Part shown: positions 1-10,494 of the stretch, one piece after another
Layout: each line of letters starts with the position of its first letter
Numbering within the stretch: the first letter of the stretch is position 1
NCBI RefSeq assembly: GCF_016649425.1
Contig: NZ_JADRCR010000002.1
Coordinates: 382,575-446,574 of the forward strand
Origin: Limnobaculum allomyrinae
GTDB lineage: Bacteria > Pseudomonadota > Gammaproteobacteria > Enterobacterales > Enterobacteriaceae
DNA length: 64,000 bases
Direction of reading: 5' to 3'
The notes under the pieces: generated by a model
The model's input: only the letters and a program-made list of their open reading frames with translations
What the model was told of the DNA's origin: nothing
The model's database searches: none
Made by a program: the position numbers and the translations under genes

Positions 1-144
1 CATCTGGTATTACCCGTTTGGCAGCAGATCGTAGAAAAAGAGTATCAGGAGTGGAGACGTCCGCGCATTGTGGTTGATAGTGCAGGTAAGGATGTCGACG
101 GTTGTGTGGACGAAATTCTGAACCATCTTCAGGTATGTACCTGA
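1..144 (+). CDS. C-terminal fragment of an unidentified protein
   Basis: Frame 1 is open from the window edge to a TGA at 142-144 and encodes the last 47 residues of a protein whose start lies outside the window. The piece contains RPRIVVDSAGKDVDGCV and ends NHLQVCT. The pattern of a beta strand followed by a conserved DSAG and a terminal helix is reminiscent of the C-terminal end of small P-loop kinases, but this is only an impression. It converges on rluA, leaving 20 bases between the stop codons. In E. coli the neighbour of rluA is djlA, and this fragment does not look like DjlA. No function is assigned. Confidence 0.55.
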   Translation, partial: HLVLPVWQQIVEKEYQEWRRPRIVVDSAGKDVDGCVDEILNHLQVCT

Positions 145-164
145 AGAGCATCGGGTGCAACAGA

Positions 165-821
165 CTAAAAATCTGGCTCACATTTAAAGTGCATTGGGCC
201 ACCGAAAGCCGGGTGATGGATGCATAATTCCTGAGCATGTAGTTGTAGCCGTGAAGCCATTGCCTTAGCCTCCGGGTGAGCATAAAACTTATCACCTAAT
301 ATTGGATGGCCCATTTCCAGCATATGTACACGTAACTGATGAGAACGCCCGGTAATTGGCATAAGTTTTACCCGTGTGGAGCCATCATCGTCACGGCTGA
401 TTACCTGATATTCCGTTTGGGCGCTTTTACCTGTGTCATAACAGACTTTTTGTTTCGGTCGATTTGGCCAGTCGCAAATCAACGGTAAATCAATCAGTCC
501 CTCATCTTTTTCCAGATGTCCCCAGACGCGGGCAATATAGGACTTTTTCGGTTCACGTTCGCGAAATTGCCGCTTTAATTCTCGTTCTGCCGTTTTGTTT
601 AACGCCACTACCATCACACCGCTGGTCGCCATATCCAATCGATGGACGGATTCAGCTGTGGGGAAATCACGTTGAATTCGCGCCATAATACTGTCGTGAT
701 GTTCCGGTGCTTTGCCGGGAACGGAGAGCAAGCCACTGGGTTTATTCACCACCATGATATGTTCATCCTGATACAGAATGTATAACCATGGATCTTGTGA
801 AGGATGATAGGCTTCCATCAT
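165..821 (-). CDS. rluA: Dual-specificity 23S rRNA/tRNA pseudouridine synthase RluA
   Basis: RluA isomerises U746 of 23S rRNA and U32 of several tRNAs to pseudouridine. The 218-residue product has the length of E. coli RluA (219) and aligns along its whole length from memory. The catalytic motif HRLD is seen near residue 60, with the family signatures VVNKPSGLLSVPG near the N-terminus and ITGRSHQLRVHM near residue 157. The start is one of two adjacent ATG codons (MMEAY), and either is possible. The gene lies downstream of rapA on the same strand, as in E. coli, separated by a long inverted repeat. Confidence 0.97.
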   Translation of the reverse strand: MMEAYHPSQDPWLYILYQDEHIMVVNKPSGLLSVPGKAPEHHDSIMARIQRDFPTAESVHRLDMATSGVMVVALNKTAERELKRQFREREPKKSYIARVWGHLEKDEGLIDLPLICDWPNRPKQKVCYDTGKSAQTEYQVISRDDDGSTRVKLMPITGRSHQLRVHMLEMGHPILGDKFYAHPEAKAMASRLQLHAQELCIHHPAFGGPMHFKCEPDF

Positions 822-861
822 GTTGAAGAATCTCCGGTGACGTCAGGTCAGAGTCAGTACT

Positions 862-895
862 GATACCGGTTGTACACAGAGTAGCAACCGGTATC
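862..895. terminator. Inverted repeat between rapA and rluA
   Basis: GATACCGGTTG at 862-872 is perfectly repeated as CAACCGGTATC at 885-895 with a 12-base loop. It sits in the 85-base gap between the rapA stop and the rluA start. No T-run follows on either strand, so it is a poor intrinsic terminator. It may be an attenuating or mRNA-stabilising hairpin. Confidence 0.45.
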
Positions 896-906
896 CTGAA
901 TCATCG

Positions 907-3813
907 TTATTGGTGGGTAACGACTATCATACGCAGAGCATCCAGTCGCCAACTGGCTTGTTGCAGGCAACTGAGAATCTGTTGACGATTATCCTCAATG
1001 GCTTCCAGCTCGTCATCGCGAATGGTTGGGTTCACCGCTTTCAAGGCATTCAGACGATTAAATTCCAGCGTCAGAGTATCATCTGCCTCCTGCTTGGCAC
1101 CATCAATCAATGCCTGAGCCTGTTTGGCGATTTCTGCTTCTGCCATTTGCAGTACTTCATGAATGTCTTTTTGTACCGCATTAACCAGCTTGCTACCGGT
1201 ATGGCGATTGACAGCACTGAGTTGACGGTTAAAACTTTCAAAACCAACCTGCGCAGCAAGATTTGTGCCTTTGCGATCCAGCATCATGCGAATCGGTGTT
1301 GGCGGCAGGAAACGGGTAAGCTGTAAGTTTTTTGGCGCCTGAGCTTCAACCACATAGATCAGTTCCATTAGCATGGTACCAACAGGCAGAGCCTTATTTT
1401 TCAGTAGCGAAACTGCGCAACTTCCGGTATCCCCTGACAGAATTAAATCCAGACCGTTGCGGACAATCGGGTGCTCCCAACTGATAAACTGCGCATCTTC
1501 CCGTGACAGTGCTTTTTCCCGGTCAAAGGTAATGGTACAGCCATCTTGCGGAATCCCCGGAAAATCTGGCACCAGCATATGGTCAGAAGGGGTAAGGATC
1601 ATCAGGTTATCGCTGTCATCTTCCTGATTAATACCAATAATATCAAACAGATTGATAGTGAAGCCTATCAGGTCAACGTTGTTATCCTGTTCGGCAATCG
1701 ACTGAACCAGTGCCTGAGCTCGTTCTCCACCGTTGGAGTTCATCTCCAGCAGGCGGTCACGACCATTTTCTAACTGAGCCTTCAGGCTAAGATGCTTCGC
1801 ATGACAACGCTGGATAAAATCATCAAAGCCTGCCTGTTCAGCAGGTTCAGCAAGATAAGTCATCAGTTCATCATGCACCGCATCATATACCGGGCGTCCG
1901 GTTGGGCAGGTGTGTTCAAAAGCATCCAGCCCTTCATGGAACCAACGAATCAGAATAGCCTGAGCGGTATTTTCCAGATAAGGCACGATAATTTGGATAT
2001 CGCGAGTTTGACCAATACGATCCAGACGACCAATTCGCTGTTCTAACAGATCCGGATTAAACGGCAGGTCAAACATCACTAACCGGCTGGCAAACTGGAA
2101 GTTACGGCCTTCAGAACCTATTTCAGAACACAACAGAACCTGAGCACCATTCTCTTCAGCGGCAAACCAGGCGGCCGCACGGTCACGTTCAATGATGGAT
2201 AAGCCTTCATGGAATACGGCAGCGTGGATGCCTTCGCGCTCACGCAGCGTCTGCTCAAGCTGTAAAGCCGTTGCAGCTTGTGCACAAATAACCAGAATCT
2301 TTTCGCTACGATTTTGCTTCAGGTACTCCATCAGCCACTCAACGCGGGGATCAAAATTCAGCCAGCTAACGCTATCTCCTTCAAAATTTTGGAAGATTTG
2401 TTCAGGATAAAGCATGTCATGAGCCTGAGTACCAATTGGCTTTTTGCCATTCATTATTTTCGCGACTTTAAACGCGGTTTGGTACTGTGTCGGCAGAGGA
2501 AGTTTAATCTGGTGCAAATAGCGAATAGGGAAGCCTTTCACACCCTGACGGGTGTTACGGAACAGAACGCGGCTGGTGCCGTGACGATCCATCAGCATAT
2601 TAACCAGTTCTGTACGGGCTGATTCATTCTCTTCGCTGTCAAGATTGGCCGCTTTTAATAGCGGTTCAATATCCTGCTCGCTGATTAATTCACTCAGGGA
2701 GTTTTTTGCCTGGTCGTCCAGCTTTTCGCCGCTGACTAACAGGCTGACAGCGTCGGCAACCGGGCGGTATTTCTGCTGTTCGTCGACGAATTCCTGATAA
2801 TCATGGAAGCGATCCGGATCCAGCAGGCGCAGACGGGCAAAATGGCTCTCCTGTCCCAGTTGTTCCGGCGTTGCCGTCAGCAGCAATACGCTCGGCGTAT
2901 GTTGAGCCAGCTGTTCAATAGCCAGATAGTTACGGCTTGGGGCCTCTTCGCTCCAGGCCAGATGGTGAGCTTCATCAACCACCAGCATATCCCAGTTAGC
3001 TTCCACCAGATCGTTCAGGCGTTGTTTGCTTTGGCAAACAAAATTCAGCGAACAGATAACCAGTTGTTCGGTTTCGAATGGGTTTTCGAAGTCCTGACGG
3101 CTTTCGGCATAGCGCTCTTCATCAAACAAAGAAAAATGCAGGTTAAAGCGACGCAGCATCTCAACCAGCCACTGGTGTTGCAGGGTTTCCGGTACCACAA
3201 TCAATACTCGCTCAACCCGACCCGCCAGCAATTGTTGATGGATAATCATTCCGGCTTCAATGGTTTTCCCCAGACCCACTTCATCAGCCAGTAACACCCG
3301 TGGGGCATGACGATGGCCAACTTCATTGGCAATGTGTAATTGGTGGGGAATTAAGCTGGCGCGTATGCCGGTCAGCCCGCTCCATGGCATACGATACTGT
3401 TCACTTTGATATTTTCTTGCCCGGTAGCGCAGGCTAAAGCGATCCATACGATCGAGCTGGCCGGCAAACAGGCGATCCTGTGGTTTGCTGAACGTCAGTT
3501 TGCTGTCCAGCATCACTTCCCGCAGGGTGGTATTTTCTTCATTGGTATCAAGACGGCGACCGATATAGGTCAGAACGCCATTTTCTTCTTTAACGCTGTC
3601 AACCAGTAACTGCCAACCTTCGTGGCTGGTTATGGTATCTCCCGGATTAAACATGACGCGGGTTATCGGAGAGTCAGCTTTAGCATACAGCCGATTCTCC
3701 CCAATGGCAGGGAACAATAAAGTTACGGTTCGGGCATCCTGCGCAACGACTGTTCCTAGTCCTAAATCACTTTCCGTATCGCTAATCCAGCGCTGACCTA
3801 AAGTAAAGGGCAT
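907..3813 (-). CDS. rapA: RNA polymerase-associated ATPase RapA (HepA)
   Basis: RapA is a Swi2/Snf2-family ATPase that binds core RNA polymerase and helps recycle it from stalled post-termination complexes. The product has 968 residues, the same length as E. coli RapA. N-terminal Tudor-like domains (from [20 protein letters not shown]) precede the helicase core, with Walker [14 protein letters not shown] near residue 175, the DEAH box in [10 protein letters not shown] near 280, [16 protein letters not shown] for motif III, and the C-terminal helicase lobe ending with [12 protein letters not shown] near 600. The ATG at 3813 gives the conserved N-terminus. Gene order rluA-rapA-polB is as in E. 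coli. Confidence 0.98.
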   Translation of the reverse strand: MPFTLGQRWISDTESDLGLGTVVAQDARTVTLLFPAIGENRLYAKADSPITRVMFNPGDTITSHEGWQLLVDSVKEENGVLTYIGRRLDTNEENTTLREVMLDSKLTFSKPQDRLFAGQLDRMDRFSLRYRARKYQSEQYRMPWSGLTGIRASLIPHQLHIANEVGHRHAPRVLLADEVGLGKTIEAGMIIHQQLLAGRVERVLIVVPETLQHQWLVEMLRRFNLHFSLFDEERYAESRQDFENPFETEQLVICSLNFVCQSKQRLNDLVEANWDMLVVDEAHHLAWSEEAPSRNYLAIEQLAQHTPSVLLLTATPEQLGQESHFARLRLLDPDRFHDYQEFVDEQQKYRPVADAVSLLVSGEKLDDQAKNSLSELISEQDIEPLLKAANLDSEENESARTELVNMLMDRHGTSRVLFRNTRQGVKGFPIRYLHQIKLPLPTQYQTAFKVAKIMNGKKPIGTQAHDMLYPEQIFQNFEGDSVSWLNFDPRVEWLMEYLKQNRSEKILVICAQAATALQLEQTLREREGIHAAVFHEGLSIIERDRAAAWFAAEENGAQVLLCSEIGSEGRNFQFASRLVMFDLPFNPDLLEQRIGRLDRIGQTRDIQIIVPYLENTAQAILIRWFHEGLDAFEHTCPTGRPVYDAVHDELMTYLAEPAEQAGFDDFIQRCHAKHLSLKAQLENGRDRLLEMNSNGGERAQALVQSIAEQDNNVDLIGFTINLFDIIGINQEDDSDNLMILTPSDHMLVPDFPGIPQDGCTITFDREKALSREDAQFISWEHPIVRNGLDLILSGDTGSCAVSLLKNKALPVGTMLMELIYVVEAQAPKNLQLTRFLPPTPIRMMLDRKGTNLAAQVGFESFNRQLSAVNRHTGSKLVNAVQKDIHEVLQMAEAEIAKQAQALIDGAKQEADDTLTLEFNRLNALKAVNPTIRDDELEAIEDNRQQILSCLQQASWRLDALRMIVVTHQ

Positions 3814-3948
3814 ATATTTATCGGCTTCTCATTAATTAACATTTACCCCAAGGTCGCCATCGGGGATCGATGGAACACAACGTAGTCACTTATTACGATG
3901 ATTATTAGGGGTATGGAGCAAGGGCGCTATGGTAATGATCGGCGGGCG

Positions 3949-6336
3949 TTAAAACAACCCCATTTGACCAGTAACCAGTGAATCAAAATTATCGTGCATA
4001 AACGGCAATATTGCATCAGCAATCGGTTCTAACTGACGAGAAATATAGTGCTGATAGTCAATGGGTGATTGTAGATTTTCCAAAGGTTGCGGCCCCTGCA
4101 GGGTAATTAAATAACGAATGGTACCGCCATTCTGATATTGCAGAGGGCGACCATGGGCCTGATTATATTCATCGGCCAGCTTTGCGGCTCTGGCATGTGG
4201 CGGGACATTTTTCTGGTATTCGGACAGACGTCGACGCAGTCGCTTGCTGTAGACCAGTTGTTGATCAAATTCACCATTAAGGGTTTTTGCCACATAATCA
4301 CGAATAAATTCCTGATAGGGCTGGTTATGGAAGATTAATGAGTACAACTGTTGCTGGAAGTGTTGCGCTAACGGAGTCCAGTCGGTTCGTACCGTTTCCA
4401 TGCCTTTATAAACGATCTCGTCATCACCATTATCGTTTAATATCAGGCCAGCATAGCGTTTTTTACTGCCCTGTTCGGCTCCGCGAATCGTTGGCATTAA
4501 AAATCGATTAAAGTGGGTTTCAAACTCCAGTTCCAGTGCTGATTCAAGACCCATTTCCTCTTTTAGCATGGTTTTCCACCACTGATTAACATGCTTAACC
4601 AGCTCTCGCCCTATTTGATTAGCCTGTTGATTAGTGTGAGCCTTTTTTAGCCAGACAAACGTTGAGTCCGTATCTCCGTAGATCACCTGATAACCCTGTT
4701 GTTCAATCAGCTCGCGGGTTTTTAGCATAATTTCATGCCCCCGCAGCGTTATTGATGATGCGAGACGAGGATCGAAAAAGCGACAGCCGCTGGAACCCAG
4801 TACGCCATAAAAGGCATTCATGATAATTTTCAGCGCCTGAGACAGTGGTTTATTCTCAGAACGCTTAGCCGCTTCACGTCCACGCCAGATTTGTTCAACA
4901 ATGTCGGGCAAACAGTGGGTGGTTCGGGAAAAGCGAGCATGGCGAAAACCGGGTACTGTTTGTTGTTGATCTTCTTTTAAGGTGCCTGCAATCAGCCCCA
5001 CCGGGTCAATGAGAAAAGTACGAATAATTGAGGGATACAGGCTTTTATAATCCAGAACCAGTACCGAGTCATACAGTCCGGGAGTAGAAGACATCACATA
5101 GCCTCCGGGGCTATGCTCTTCCGGTAAGGTACCTAAATTAGGCGCCACGTAACCAATTCGATGCATTCGTGGAAGGTAGAGATGGGTAAATGCTGCAACC
5201 GAACCGCCGCTGCGGTCAGTGGCTAATCCGGTCACCGTTGCCCGTTCTAACAAGAAAGTCATTAATTGGGTTTTATCAAAAATGCGAGTAACCAGCACGC
5301 AGTCCATCAGGTTGTAGTAAGCCAGCGCGGGTTTATCTTCCCTGAACATGCGATTGATTTCATCCATTCGCTGATAGGGATTATCGATCGCTTTCCCTTC
5401 GTTCAATAATTCCCGGGCAACATTTTCCAGACTGAAAGAGGCAAAATTCCAGGTGGCGCTTTTTAACGCTTCAATACCATCAATGATTAATCGTCCACTG
5501 GCAGAGGCAAAGAAATGGCCCTGTTTGAAGCCGTGTTCGCGCCATTCCAACGGGCTATTATCACGACCAAAAGTGAGGGGGATCTGATAGCGTTCCGCAT
5601 GTTTTTGTAATACGCGTAAATCGAACTGCACCAGATTCCAGCCAATAATGGCATCAGGATCGTATTGTGCGATCCATTGGTTTAGTTTTTGCAGTAATAA
5701 AGGGCGACTGGCGACATATTCAAGATGAAAGTCACTTTGATGAGGCGTGCCATTCTCCGGGCCGAGCATGTAAACCTGCTTTTGCCCGCACCCATACAAA
5801 CCAATAGAATAAAGTTCGCCGTGTTCTGTGGTTTCAATATCCAGAGAAACGGTACTCAGGCTGGGACGATAATCTGGCGCTGCTTTTATTTGCGCATTGA
5901 TCAGGCTGCCATCCGGGGCTTGTTCCCCCTGAAACCACACTGGCGCCGTAATAAAACGCTCCATCAGATAGCGCTCCGGAGGGCGGATATCCGCTTCATA
6001 GAGTGTAATGCCTGATTCGTTCAGGTTTTTTTCTATTCGTTGTAGCTGGCGATATTGGCGGCAGTACAATCCATCTACCGGTTGGCAGCTAAAATCCTGC
6101 ATTTCCAGCGGGCGTAAATTCCAACCCCGCTCCGAGGAGAGTAGTGAGGTAATGCGGGTATTGCTGGATGCCGGTGAAAACGCAACGGCTTGTTGTAATG
6201 GTAAGCGTATACGTTGTGGACCACTGTCTGTTGCCAGCCAGTAGTCAATTTCAATACCCGAAGGGGTATCCCGCCAGTGACGTGTCAGGATAAAACCTTG
6301 TCGAACTGAATTCACCGTATGCTTACCTTTAGTCAT
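3949..6336 (-). CDS. polB: DNA polymerase II
   Basis: Pol II is a family-B polymerase with 3'-5' proofreading, used in translesion synthesis and replication restart. The 795-residue product carries the Exo I motif [14 protein letters not shown] near residue 165, the polymerase motif [10 protein letters not shown] near 430, [12 protein letters not shown] and the catalytic YGDTDST. It ends GQMGLF, which fits the beta-clamp binding tail seen in E. coli (QLGLF). It is 12 residues longer than E. coli Pol II (783); the extra residues are mainly at the start, before [12 protein letters not shown]. An internal start nearer that motif is possible. A LexA-like box lies upstream, so SOS induction is expected. 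Confidence 0.97.
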   Translation of the reverse strand: MTKGKHTVNSVRQGFILTRHWRDTPSGIEIDYWLATDSGPQRIRLPLQQAVAFSPASSNTRITSLLSSERGWNLRPLEMQDFSCQPVDGLYCRQYRQLQRIEKNLNESGITLYEADIRPPERYLMERFITAPVWFQGEQAPDGSLINAQIKAAPDYRPSLSTVSLDIETTEHGELYSIGLYGCGQKQVYMLGPENGTPHQSDFHLEYVASRPLLLQKLNQWIAQYDPDAIIGWNLVQFDLRVLQKHAERYQIPLTFGRDNSPLEWREHGFKQGHFFASASGRLIIDGIEALKSATWNFASFSLENVARELLNEGKAIDNPYQRMDEINRMFREDKPALAYYNLMDCVLVTRIFDKTQLMTFLLERATVTGLATDRSGGSVAAFTHLYLPRMHRIGYVAPNLGTLPEEHSPGGYVMSSTPGLYDSVLVLDYKSLYPSIIRTFLIDPVGLIAGTLKEDQQQTVPGFRHARFSRTTHCLPDIVEQIWRGREAAKRSENKPLSQALKIIMNAFYGVLGSSGCRFFDPRLASSITLRGHEIMLKTRELIEQQGYQVIYGDTDSTFVWLKKAHTNQQANQIGRELVKHVNQWWKTMLKEEMGLESALELEFETHFNRFLMPTIRGAEQGSKKRYAGLILNDNGDDEIVYKGMETVRTDWTPLAQHFQQQLYSLIFHNQPYQEFIRDYVAKTLNGEFDQQLVYSKRLRRRLSEYQKNVPPHARAAKLADEYNQAHGRPLQYQNGGTIRYLITLQGPQPLENLQSPIDYQHYISRQLEPIADAILPFMHDNFDSLVTGQMGLF

Positions 6337-6379
6337 TTATTGCAATAAAAAAACAGAGCTATCGGAAGTCTATTCTAAT

Positions 6380-6395
6380 ATGTATATCCATACAG
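6380..6395 (-). promoter_or_regulatory. LexA-like SOS box upstream of polB
   Basis: ATGTATATCCATACAG lies 44 bases before the polB start. It differs from the perfect LexA pattern CTGT-N8-ACAG only at the first base, and its core is near-palindromic (TGTAT/ATACA). polB is an SOS gene (dinA) in E. coli, which supports the call. Binding is inferred, not shown. Confidence 0.65.
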
Positions 6396-6654
6396 CTGTT
6401 ATCTATTTTCATTTTTATTGGGAATGAAATCGTTTTGTTCTATCTTTAAAGAGCAAAGATCTTCTTATTAATCGCCGTAATGACCTACGATATATTCTTT
6501 GTGACCTGTTTTTTAGATGTATCCATCGGGTTAGGGCGTTTGATCAAAATAATGGGTAATAACGTTATGCTAAACGTTTTTATCAGATTCTGGCGTCGTT
6601 GTTCCTGTTTTACTCAACGGTTAGTCCAGAATTATCGTAAAGGACAGTGGCATT
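6396..6654. other. Gap between polB and the FrnE-like gene
   Basis: This is the divergent promoter region of polB and the DsbA-family gene. A short reading frame covers 6480-6677, but it overlaps the start of the next gene and has no recognisable sequence, so I do not call it. A Shine-Dalgarno-like AAAGGACAG stands before the ATG at 6655. I see no repeat or RNA gene here. Confidence 0.4.
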
Positions 6655-7353
6655 ATGAAAATACAAATATGGTCTGATTTTTCCTGCCCGTTTTGTTACA
6701 TCGGTAAACACCATCTTAAACAGGCGCTGGCATCTTTTGCGGAAAAAGAGAGCGTTGAAATTGTCTTGCGTAGTTTTGAGTTGGACCCCAGTGCGCCAAA
6801 GCTAAAACAAAAAGATATTTATACCCATCTTTCTGAAAAATATGACATGAGCATACCCGAAGCCAGGGAAATGACGGCAAATATTGCTCAACAGGCAAAA
6901 CAGACCGGACTTGATTTTCATTTTGACAAACTGATACCGACTAACACTTTTGATGCACATCGATTACTACACTATGCCGCAGAGCAGGGTGTGATGGATG
7001 TAATGAGTGAAGCCTTATTCGAAGGTATGTTTACTCATGGCCACAATCTGGCAGATATTGATACATTGATTAATCTGGCCAATGAAGTTGGACTGGAACC
7101 ATCGGAAGTTAAGGCAGTACTGAACTCCGAGCGTTATGCAGAGAGTGTCCATGCTGATGAGTCTTTTGCCCGGCAATTGAAGATAACCTCAGTACCTTTT
7201 TTTGTTTTTGATAATAAATATGCAGTATCCGGGGCTCAGCCTGCCAGTGTATTTAGCGAAATTCTGGTAAAAGTGCAGGAAGAGAAGGCGCGTCTGATCC
7301 AACTGGATAACGCGTCACAAGGGCCATCTTGTTCTGATGATATTTGTTATTGA
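6655..7353 (+). CDS. FrnE-like DsbA-family thiol oxidoreductase
   Basis: This 232-residue protein has a DsbA-type thioredoxin fold. The active site CPFC is at residues 11-14 (SDFSCPFCYIG) and the cis-proline loop is TSVPFFVFDNKYAVSGAQP near residue 180. There is no signal peptide, so it should be cytoplasmic, as for FrnE and 2-hydroxychromene-2-carboxylate isomerase relatives. The last residues (GPSCSDDICY) contain a second cysteine pair, C226-X4-C231, resembling the C-terminal CX4C motif described for Deinococcus FrnE. It stands alone between polB and a toxin-antitoxin pair and is closed by a strong hairpin. Its substrate is unknown. Confidence 0.88.
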   Translation: MKIQIWSDFSCPFCYIGKHHLKQALASFAEKESVEIVLRSFELDPSAPKLKQKDIYTHLSEKYDMSIPEAREMTANIAQQAKQTGLDFHFDKLIPTNTFDAHRLLHYAAEQGVMDVMSEALFEGMFTHGHNLADIDTLINLANEVGLEPSEVKAVLNSERYAESVHADESFARQLKITSVPFFVFDNKYAVSGAQPASVFSEILVKVQEEKARLIQLDNASQGPSCSDDICY

Positions 7354-7367
7354 TTATTATCTGATTG

Positions 7368-7407
7368 ATATTTTTCCGGCCGCGGGCATTTGGGGCCGGA
7401 AAAATAT
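7368..7407. terminator. Bidirectional terminator
   Basis: ATATTTTTCCGGCC at 7368-7381 is mirrored exactly by GGCCGGAAAAATAT at 7394-7407. The stem carries A/T runs on its outer side, so it can end transcription from both sides. It separates the FrnE-like gene from the convergent antitoxin gene. Confidence 0.85.
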
Positions 7408-7419
7408 TGAACTATTGGA

Positions 7420-7719
7420 TTATACGCCGAATATTACATGTTTTCCGGTAGGTAATTTAATGTCTATCCGCAATTCCCCGCCCATTGATTCTACATAACG
7501 CTTTAAGGTTGAGATTTTCATTTCATTACCGCGTGCTTCAATAGCAGCGACAGAGGGTTGTGATATTCCCATGCCTTCAGCCAAATCAGTTTGTGAGAAT
7601 TTTAGTTCATCTCTGATCATGTGTAATTTTGAGATGAGCAACATTTCTTCGCCCATTTCTTTAATACGGGCCTGACTCTCAGGACTGCGTGAAGCAAGCA
7701 TGTCTTTGAAGTTCCCCAT
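7420..7719 (-). CDS. HigA-type antitoxin with XRE helix-turn-helix
   Basis: The 99-residue protein has an XRE/Cro-type DNA-binding domain: LKFSQTDLAEGMGISQPSVA near residues 38-57 followed by a conserved recognition helix region. Such proteins neutralise the cognate toxin and repress their own operon. It is the second gene of a toxin-first pair and overlaps the toxin stop by one base, which is the HigBA arrangement. Both genes are intact. The N-terminal half (MGNFKDMLASRSPESQARIKEMGEE) looks helical and may carry the dimer interface. Toxin neutralisation is inferred from family and context. Confidence 0.85.
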   Translation of the reverse strand: MGNFKDMLASRSPESQARIKEMGEEMLLISKLHMIRDELKFSQTDLAEGMGISQPSVAAIEARGNEMKISTLKRYVESMGGELRIDIKLPTGKHVIFGV

Positions 7720-8069
7720 TATGGCCTCTCTAATGTATTTAAATGTTTGGTGAATTCATCATCAGCAACAGGGAGCATTTCTGTGTAAAAACGCTTAGGA
7801 TTTTCTCCTTTATGTCCTGTGCATAACACCATGGCCTGACGCCGTGGATCAAAAGCAAACAGTGCTCTGATGGGGACTCCTTTATGCTGTATCCTGAGCT
7901 CTTTCATATTCCTGTGAACAGAGCCATTTATCGTATCAACATAAGGGCGAGATACTCTTGGTCCGCCTTGTTGTAACAGATAAAGCCCCGCGAGAATCTT
8001 TTCCTGGGTACTATTGTCCTGTTTCTGAAACCAACGATCGAATCTTTCAGTAGTAATAATGGTCCACAT
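7719..8069 (-). CDS. HigB/RelE-superfamily toxin
   Basis: The 116-residue protein has the phage-derived Gp49-like/HigB pattern: N-terminal TTERFDRWFQKQD, then the strand region MKELRIQHKGVPIRALFAFDP and the basic LCTGHKGENPKRFY. Members of this family are ribosome-dependent mRNA interferases. It is the first gene of the operon and is directly followed by the antitoxin. A palindromic operator lies 12 bases upstream. The ATG at 8069 is the only sensible start. Activity cannot be judged from sequence alone. Confidence 0.85.
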   Translation of the reverse strand: MWTIITTERFDRWFQKQDNSTQEKILAGLYLLQQGGPRVSRPYVDTINGSVHRNMKELRIQHKGVPIRALFAFDPRRQAMVLCTGHKGENPKRFYTEMLPVADDEFTKHLNTLERP

Positions 8070-8080
8070 GTTGCCCCTTA

Positions 8081-8130
8081 TTATAGAGTGTAATCTATAA
8101 GTTATATATATAAATTACAATCTATATATC
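8081..8130 (-). promoter_or_regulatory. Palindromic operator/promoter of the HigBA-type operon
   Basis: TTATAGA at 8081-8087 and TCTATAA at 8094-8100 form a perfect inverted repeat with a 6-base spacer, just before the toxin start. A second, imperfect copy (TATAAATT-N2-AATCTATA) follows around 8109-8127, and the stretch is very AT-rich with several possible -10 elements. Two such sites fit autorepression by the antitoxin. Confidence 0.6.
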
Positions 8131-8201
8131 GAGGGACAGTGAAATTGTTAACTTCAGATAAGTAAGTTTGCGGGGACTTACTCAATATCAATAACTGAGA
8201 A

Positions 8202-8900
8202 TTAAATCGTTACACCCAATATGCGTGCCGCATCGGATTTTCCGTTCAGAAGATCCTGTGTTGAACCGTCATAAACGATATTGCCTTCCACCACAACCAG
8301 CGTTCTTGGCGCGATACGCGCTGCATCATCCAGGTTATGGGAAACCATCATCAATGTGAGTTGTTGCTCATCACATACGCTTTCCAATAGCGATAGCATG
8401 TCATAGCGTAAAGCGGGATCCAGAGCAGAGAAAGGTTCATCTAACAGCAGAATGGGTTTATTTCTGACCAGACAGCGGGCCAAAGCGGTACGTTGACGCT
8501 GTCCGCCGGAGAGTTGAGAGGGTAAACGGTCAAGATAGTCAATCAGTCCTACCCGCCGGCAAATTTCCAGTCGTTTTTGCTGCTGTTCTGATGTTAGTTT
8601 AAGGCCAGGATTAAGCCCAAGACCGATGTTTTGCTCAACGGTAAGATGAGCAAACAGATTATTTTCCTGAAATAACATAGAAACCGGACGCTGAGCCGGT
8701 GGGGTGTAGCTGTGTTCAATATTATTCAACCACAAACTGCCGCTTTCAGGCATCACAAACCCGGCAATCAGATGCAATAAGGTGCTTTTTCCGGCTCCAC
8801 TGGGGCCAAGAACCGCAACACGCTCACCAGCCTGAATATTCAGGTTAAAACACATGGATAGCGGTGGATAAAGATAGCTTAATTTATTCAGAGCGATCAT
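8202..8900 (-). CDS. thiQ: Thiamine ABC transporter ATP-binding protein ThiQ
   Basis: ThiQ powers the ThiBPQ importer for thiamine and its phosphates. It shows Walker [10 protein letters not shown] at residues 32-40, [20 protein letters not shown] for the Q-loop, the signature [15 protein letters not shown] and Walker [14 protein letters not shown] start at the ATG at 8900, which gives 232 residues, the E. coli length. An upstream start at 8924 would add MNDFPDVT inside thiP and has no support. The gene overlaps the end of thiP by 17 bases, so translation is probably coupled. Confidence 0.96.
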   Translation of the reverse strand: MIALNKLSYLYPPLSMCFNLNIQAGERVAVLGPSGAGKSTLLHLIAGFVMPESGSLWLNNIEHSYTPPAQRPVSMLFQENNLFAHLTVEQNIGLGLNPGLKLTSEQQQKRLEICRRVGLIDYLDRLPSQLSGGQRQRTALARCLVRNKPILLLDEPFSALDPALRYDMLSLLESVCDEQQLTLMMVSHNLDDAARIAPRTLVVVEGNIVYDGSTQDLLNGKSDAARILGVTI

Positions 8901-10494
8901 GGTGACGTCCGGGAAGTCGTTCAATCAAAGTGAACAGGAAAAAGCACAGCAGTAATAACAGTAATGCCGTCACGGCACCAGATTCACTGCGATAGTTTCC
9001 CAACTGTTGATAGAGATAATAGGGTAAAGTGCGGAATTGTTCATTGCCGAACAGCGCGATAACGCCAAAATCACCGATAGACAGTACACTGGCGAAGGCT
9101 AATGCCTGCGCTAGCGGGCGCTTCAGGGCTTTTAATTCGATCCAACGTAGTCGATTCCAGCCGGTTAATCCTAAGGAGAGGTTAAGTAAAGTGTAGCGTT
9201 CTCCCAGATCGCGCATTGGGTTTTCCAGTACTTTTAGTGCATAAGGAATTGCCATCAGGGCATTAACCAGTATTACGATGCCGTCAGCAGAGTCAGGTAA
9301 TCCGATAGTACTATTCAGTAGCAAAAAGAAACCGGTGGCTAAAACAATAGCTGGCATCGCCAAAATCACCATGCCGCTGATTTCAAGCCTGGCTCCCCAG
9401 GGATTATGGCGTAACCGGAGCTCTCTGCTGCTCCATAATAACATCATGGTTAGCGTCAGACTGAGTAACCCGGAAGCCACAGCAATACGCAGTGAGGTGA
9501 ATAATGATTGCCACATTGCGCTTTGCCGTAGCACATCAAGAGCCGCACTGTTAATACCGTCTAATACCACGGCTGCCAGTGGCGGAATCAGCAAACATAA
9601 GGTCAGAGTAATAAGCAGGCTATCAGTTACTTTACTTAAGCGGGAATCTTGCCGGTCTCGCCACGGTTGTCCATAGGTATTTCCTACGGGTAATGATGGG
9701 TTGAGACGTTGACTGAGAAGAACAATAGACAGACAACAAACCAGTTGAATTAACCCTAATAATGCGGCGCGTTGAGGATCGAAGTCATAATGTAACGCCT
9801 GATAAATAGCCAGTTCAACGGTGGTTGCTTTAGGGCCGCCACCGAGGGATAACACAGTAGCAAAGCTGGCAAAGCATAGCATAAACACTAATGCACCGGT
9901 TGGCAGGATTTGGCGCTTTAACGCTGGCCATTCAACAAAACGAAAACGTTGCCACGAGTTCATACCTAATTGAGCGGCTAACTGACGTTGTTCAACCGCA
10001 ATACCTTCCAGCGACTGGAGCAGGAGCCGGGTTGCCAGTGGTAAGTTGAAAAAAGCATGTGCCAGCAAAATCCCCAGAAGCCCATAGGGCGAAAAGGCAT
10101 AATCGAATCCCAGAGAATTAAGCATATTAGCCAGCCAGCCTCGTTGACCATATACACTGAGTAAACCAAAAACTGCAACCAGCACCGGTAAGACCAGCGT
10201 CATTGCGCACAGGCGTAACATTAATGTTCTACCGACAAAACGTCGGCGATAGAGTGCGCGGGCAACAAAAATAGCGGGGATCAGAGATACCAGTACAGAC
10301 AGAAAAGCCTGCCAGAAGGTGAAACGTACGACATGCCACAGATAGCTATCATTCAATAGCTGTCGGATATCCCCGGTGGGAGAGTAAAACCACAGCGCAG
10401 CAAACGCCGCGAACGCAACGCTGAGGATCAGCGTTGCGGCAATCAAACCCGGCCAGAGCCAGGAGGGAATTAGCGGCTGACGGCGTTTTGCCAT
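8884..10494 (-). CDS. thiP: Thiamine ABC transporter permease ThiP
   Basis: ThiP is the membrane component of the thiamine importer, with two fused permease halves and about 12 membrane segments. The product from the ATG at 10494 has 536 residues, identical to E. coli ThiP, and starts [12 protein letters not shown]. Two permease EAA loops are visible, one around [23 protein letters not shown] and one around [31 protein letters not shown] start at 10506 is possible but gives four extra residues. Its start lies inside thiB, and the overlap implies coupling. Confidence 0.96.
   Translation of the reverse strand: MAKRRQPLIPSWLWPGLIAATLILSVAFAAFAALWFYSPTGDIRQLLNDSYLWHVVRFTFWQAFLSVLVSLIPAIFVARALYRRRFVGRTLMLRLCAMTLVLPVLVAVFGLLSVYGQRGWLANMLNSLGFDYAFSPYGLLGILLAHAFFNLPLATRLLLQSLEGIAVEQRQLAAQLGMNSWQRFRFVEWPALKRQILPTGALVFMLCFASFATVLSLGGGPKATTVELAIYQALHYDFDPQRAALLGLIQLVCCLSIVLLSQRLNPSLPVGNTYGQPWRDRQDSRLSKVTDSLLITLTLCLLIPPLAAVVLDGINSAALDVLRQSAMWQSLFTSLRIAVASGLLSLTLTMMLLWSSRELRLRHNPWGARLEISGMVILAMPAIVLATGFFLLLNSTIGLPDSADGIVILVNALMAIPYALKVLENPMRDLGERYTLLNLSLGLTGWNRLRWIELKALKRPLAQALAFASVLSIGDFGVIALFGNEQFRTLPYYLYQQLGNYRSESGAVTALLLLLLCFFLFTLIERLPGRHHDRSE

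Noticed and set aside
3406-3609. Plus-strand frames within rapA and other core genes
   Set aside because: They are antisense shadows of well-conserved genes with no independent support.
6480-6677. 65-residue frame before the FrnE-like gene
   Set aside because: It overlaps the true start of the next gene, has no family resemblance and no convincing ribosome binding site.
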